Shown: positions 5,675 through 6,326 of the stretch, piece after piece
Layout of the letters: every line of letters starts with the position of its first letter
Numbering within the stretch: position 1 is the first letter of the stretch
Translations under genes and position numbers: made by a program
The notes under the pieces: model-generated
The model's input: only the letters and a program-made list of their open reading frames with translations
What the model was told of the DNA's origin: nothing
The model's database searches: none
DNA from: an uncultured Roseburia sp.
GTDB lineage: Bacteria; Bacillota; Clostridia; Lachnospirales; Lachnospiraceae
Assembly: GCA_934307185.1 (NCBI GenBank)
Contig: CAKRCJ010000134.1
Location: 1 to 6,326, forward strand
Direction: 5' to 3'
DNA: 6,326 nucleotides

Positions 5675-6326
5675 CTAATCCTCCATAAAAATCACTTTTG
5701 AAATACGATTACGCTTTGCATAATTATTGTAATCCTCTTCTGACTTATTTTCATCTCTTAAAATAATCTCAACCGGAATGTGATCTGCACGTTCTTTCTT
5801 TGCCATAAGAATAGCTTCTTTTTGTTTCTCCTTAGAATAAACAATTAACATGGCATCCTTTTCCACCGGTATGTTGATCTTTTGTCTGGATAATGCCGCC
5901 ATTAACTGGTCAACGACAACTGCAAATCCTATGGAAGCCGAATTTTTTCCATAGTATGTTAAAAGCTTGTCATAGCGGCCGCCCTTTACAATCGCTTCCC
6001 CGCTTCCGAACGTATATCCGGAAAAAATAATACCGGTATAATACTGGTAATCACTTATAATTCCAAGTTCAAAGGAAATATAACGGTTAATGTCATATAC
6101 TTCAAGTACCTTATGAAGCTCTTCTAAATTATGAATTGCCGCCAAAATACGCGGATAAGAAGCAGCAAGCTCTTTTGCTCTCTTTAAGTCATCAAAAGCA
6201 ACATTTAAGCTGCCAAGCATGTGGAATAACTGCTTTAAATCTTCACTTAAATCTAATGTCTCTGCAAATTCTTCCACACCAAAGAAGTTCTTATTGGAAA
6301 TAAGGCTTCTAAGCTCTGCCTCTTCC
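5675..6326 (-). CDS. hisZ: ATP phosphoribosyltransferase regulatory subunit HisZ, C-terminal part
   Basis: This is the 3' part of hisZ: the frame is open to the window edge and 216 codons are visible, roughly half of a usual HisZ. HisZ is a histidyl-tRNA synthetase paralogue without aminoacylation activity that forms a complex with short-form HisG and confers activity and histidine feedback. The class II synthetase-like core shows YYTGIIF (near 6040), the motif-3-like GGRYDKL (5963-5983) and IGFAVVVDQL. Where HisRS has RGLDYYTG, this protein reads SDYQYYTG, so the catalytic Arg is absent, which fits HisZ rather than HisRS. The last 60 or so residues still resemble a shortened anticodon-binding domain (LIVYSKEKQKEA, then YAKRNRISKVIFM). 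It stops with TAG two bases before hisG, and its last codons supply the hisG ribosome binding site. The adjacent short HisG makes the assignment firm. Confidence 0.95.
   Translation of the reverse strand, partial: EEAELRSLISNKNFFGVEEFAETLDLSEDLKQLFHMLGSLNVAFDDLKRAKELAASYPRILAAIHNLEELHKVLEVYDINRYISFELGIISDYQYYTGIIFSGYTFGSGEAIVKGGRYDKLLTYYGKNSASIGFAVVVDQLMAALSRQKINIPVEKDAMLIVYSKEKQKEAILMAKKERADHIPVEIILRDENKSEEDYNNYAKRNRISKVIFMED
5678..5684 (-). promoter_or_regulatory. hisG ribosome binding site embedded in the hisZ 3' end
   Basis: GGAGGAT precedes the hisG ATG, with 7 nt between GGAGG and the start. The same bases encode the last Glu-Asp of HisZ, so the hisZ stop and the hisG start are likely translationally coupled, which would help keep the two subunits in proportion. 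Confidence 0.85.

Overview
The window looks like chromosomal DNA from a low-GC Firmicute, most likely a Lachnospiraceae-type Clostridium relative. This rests on the strong AGGA-type ribosome binding sites, the AT-rich spacers, the short-form HisG paired with HisZ, and the close family resemblance of the proteins. All supported genes lie on the minus strand, so the window is described from right to left, in the direction of transcription. The organism call is an inference from protein style, not from a search.

From 6326 down to 1617 lies a histidine biosynthesis cluster: hisZ (its 5' part is outside the window), hisG, hisD, hisB, and a three-domain gene whose product carries an N-terminal HisF-like domain followed by HisI and HisE. 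hisZ, hisG and hisD are almost contiguous (2 nt and 1 nt between reading frames). HisZ and HisG together form the ATP phosphoribosyltransferase of step 1. The HisE and HisI domains carry out steps 2 and 3, HisB step 7, and HisD the last two oxidations. hisC, hisH and a catalytically intact hisA and hisF are not in the visible part.

A 203-nt spacer separates hisD from hisB. It is the largest non-coding stretch and holds a plausible extended -10 promoter, imperfect direct repeats and small dyads, so hisB and the fusion gene may have their own transcription start in addition to read-through.

From 1571 down to 1 come three genes with no known link to histidine: a membrane acyltransferase of the acyltransferase-3 family, a 103-residue single-pass membrane protein that I do not recognise, and the first 23 codons of what appears to be a B12-binding-domain radical SAM protein (TIGR03960-like). 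Spacers of 43 to 46 nt with no clear minus-strand terminator leave open whether these are read together with the his genes.

The most unusual item is the N-terminal domain of the HisIE protein. It is clearly built on the HisF/HisA half-barrel pattern but lacks both catalytic aspartates, lacks the second phosphate loop and is shortened in the middle. It looks like a pseudoenzyme domain. The rest is an ordinary metabolic region, and I see no mobile element, CRISPR array, tRNA or rRNA.
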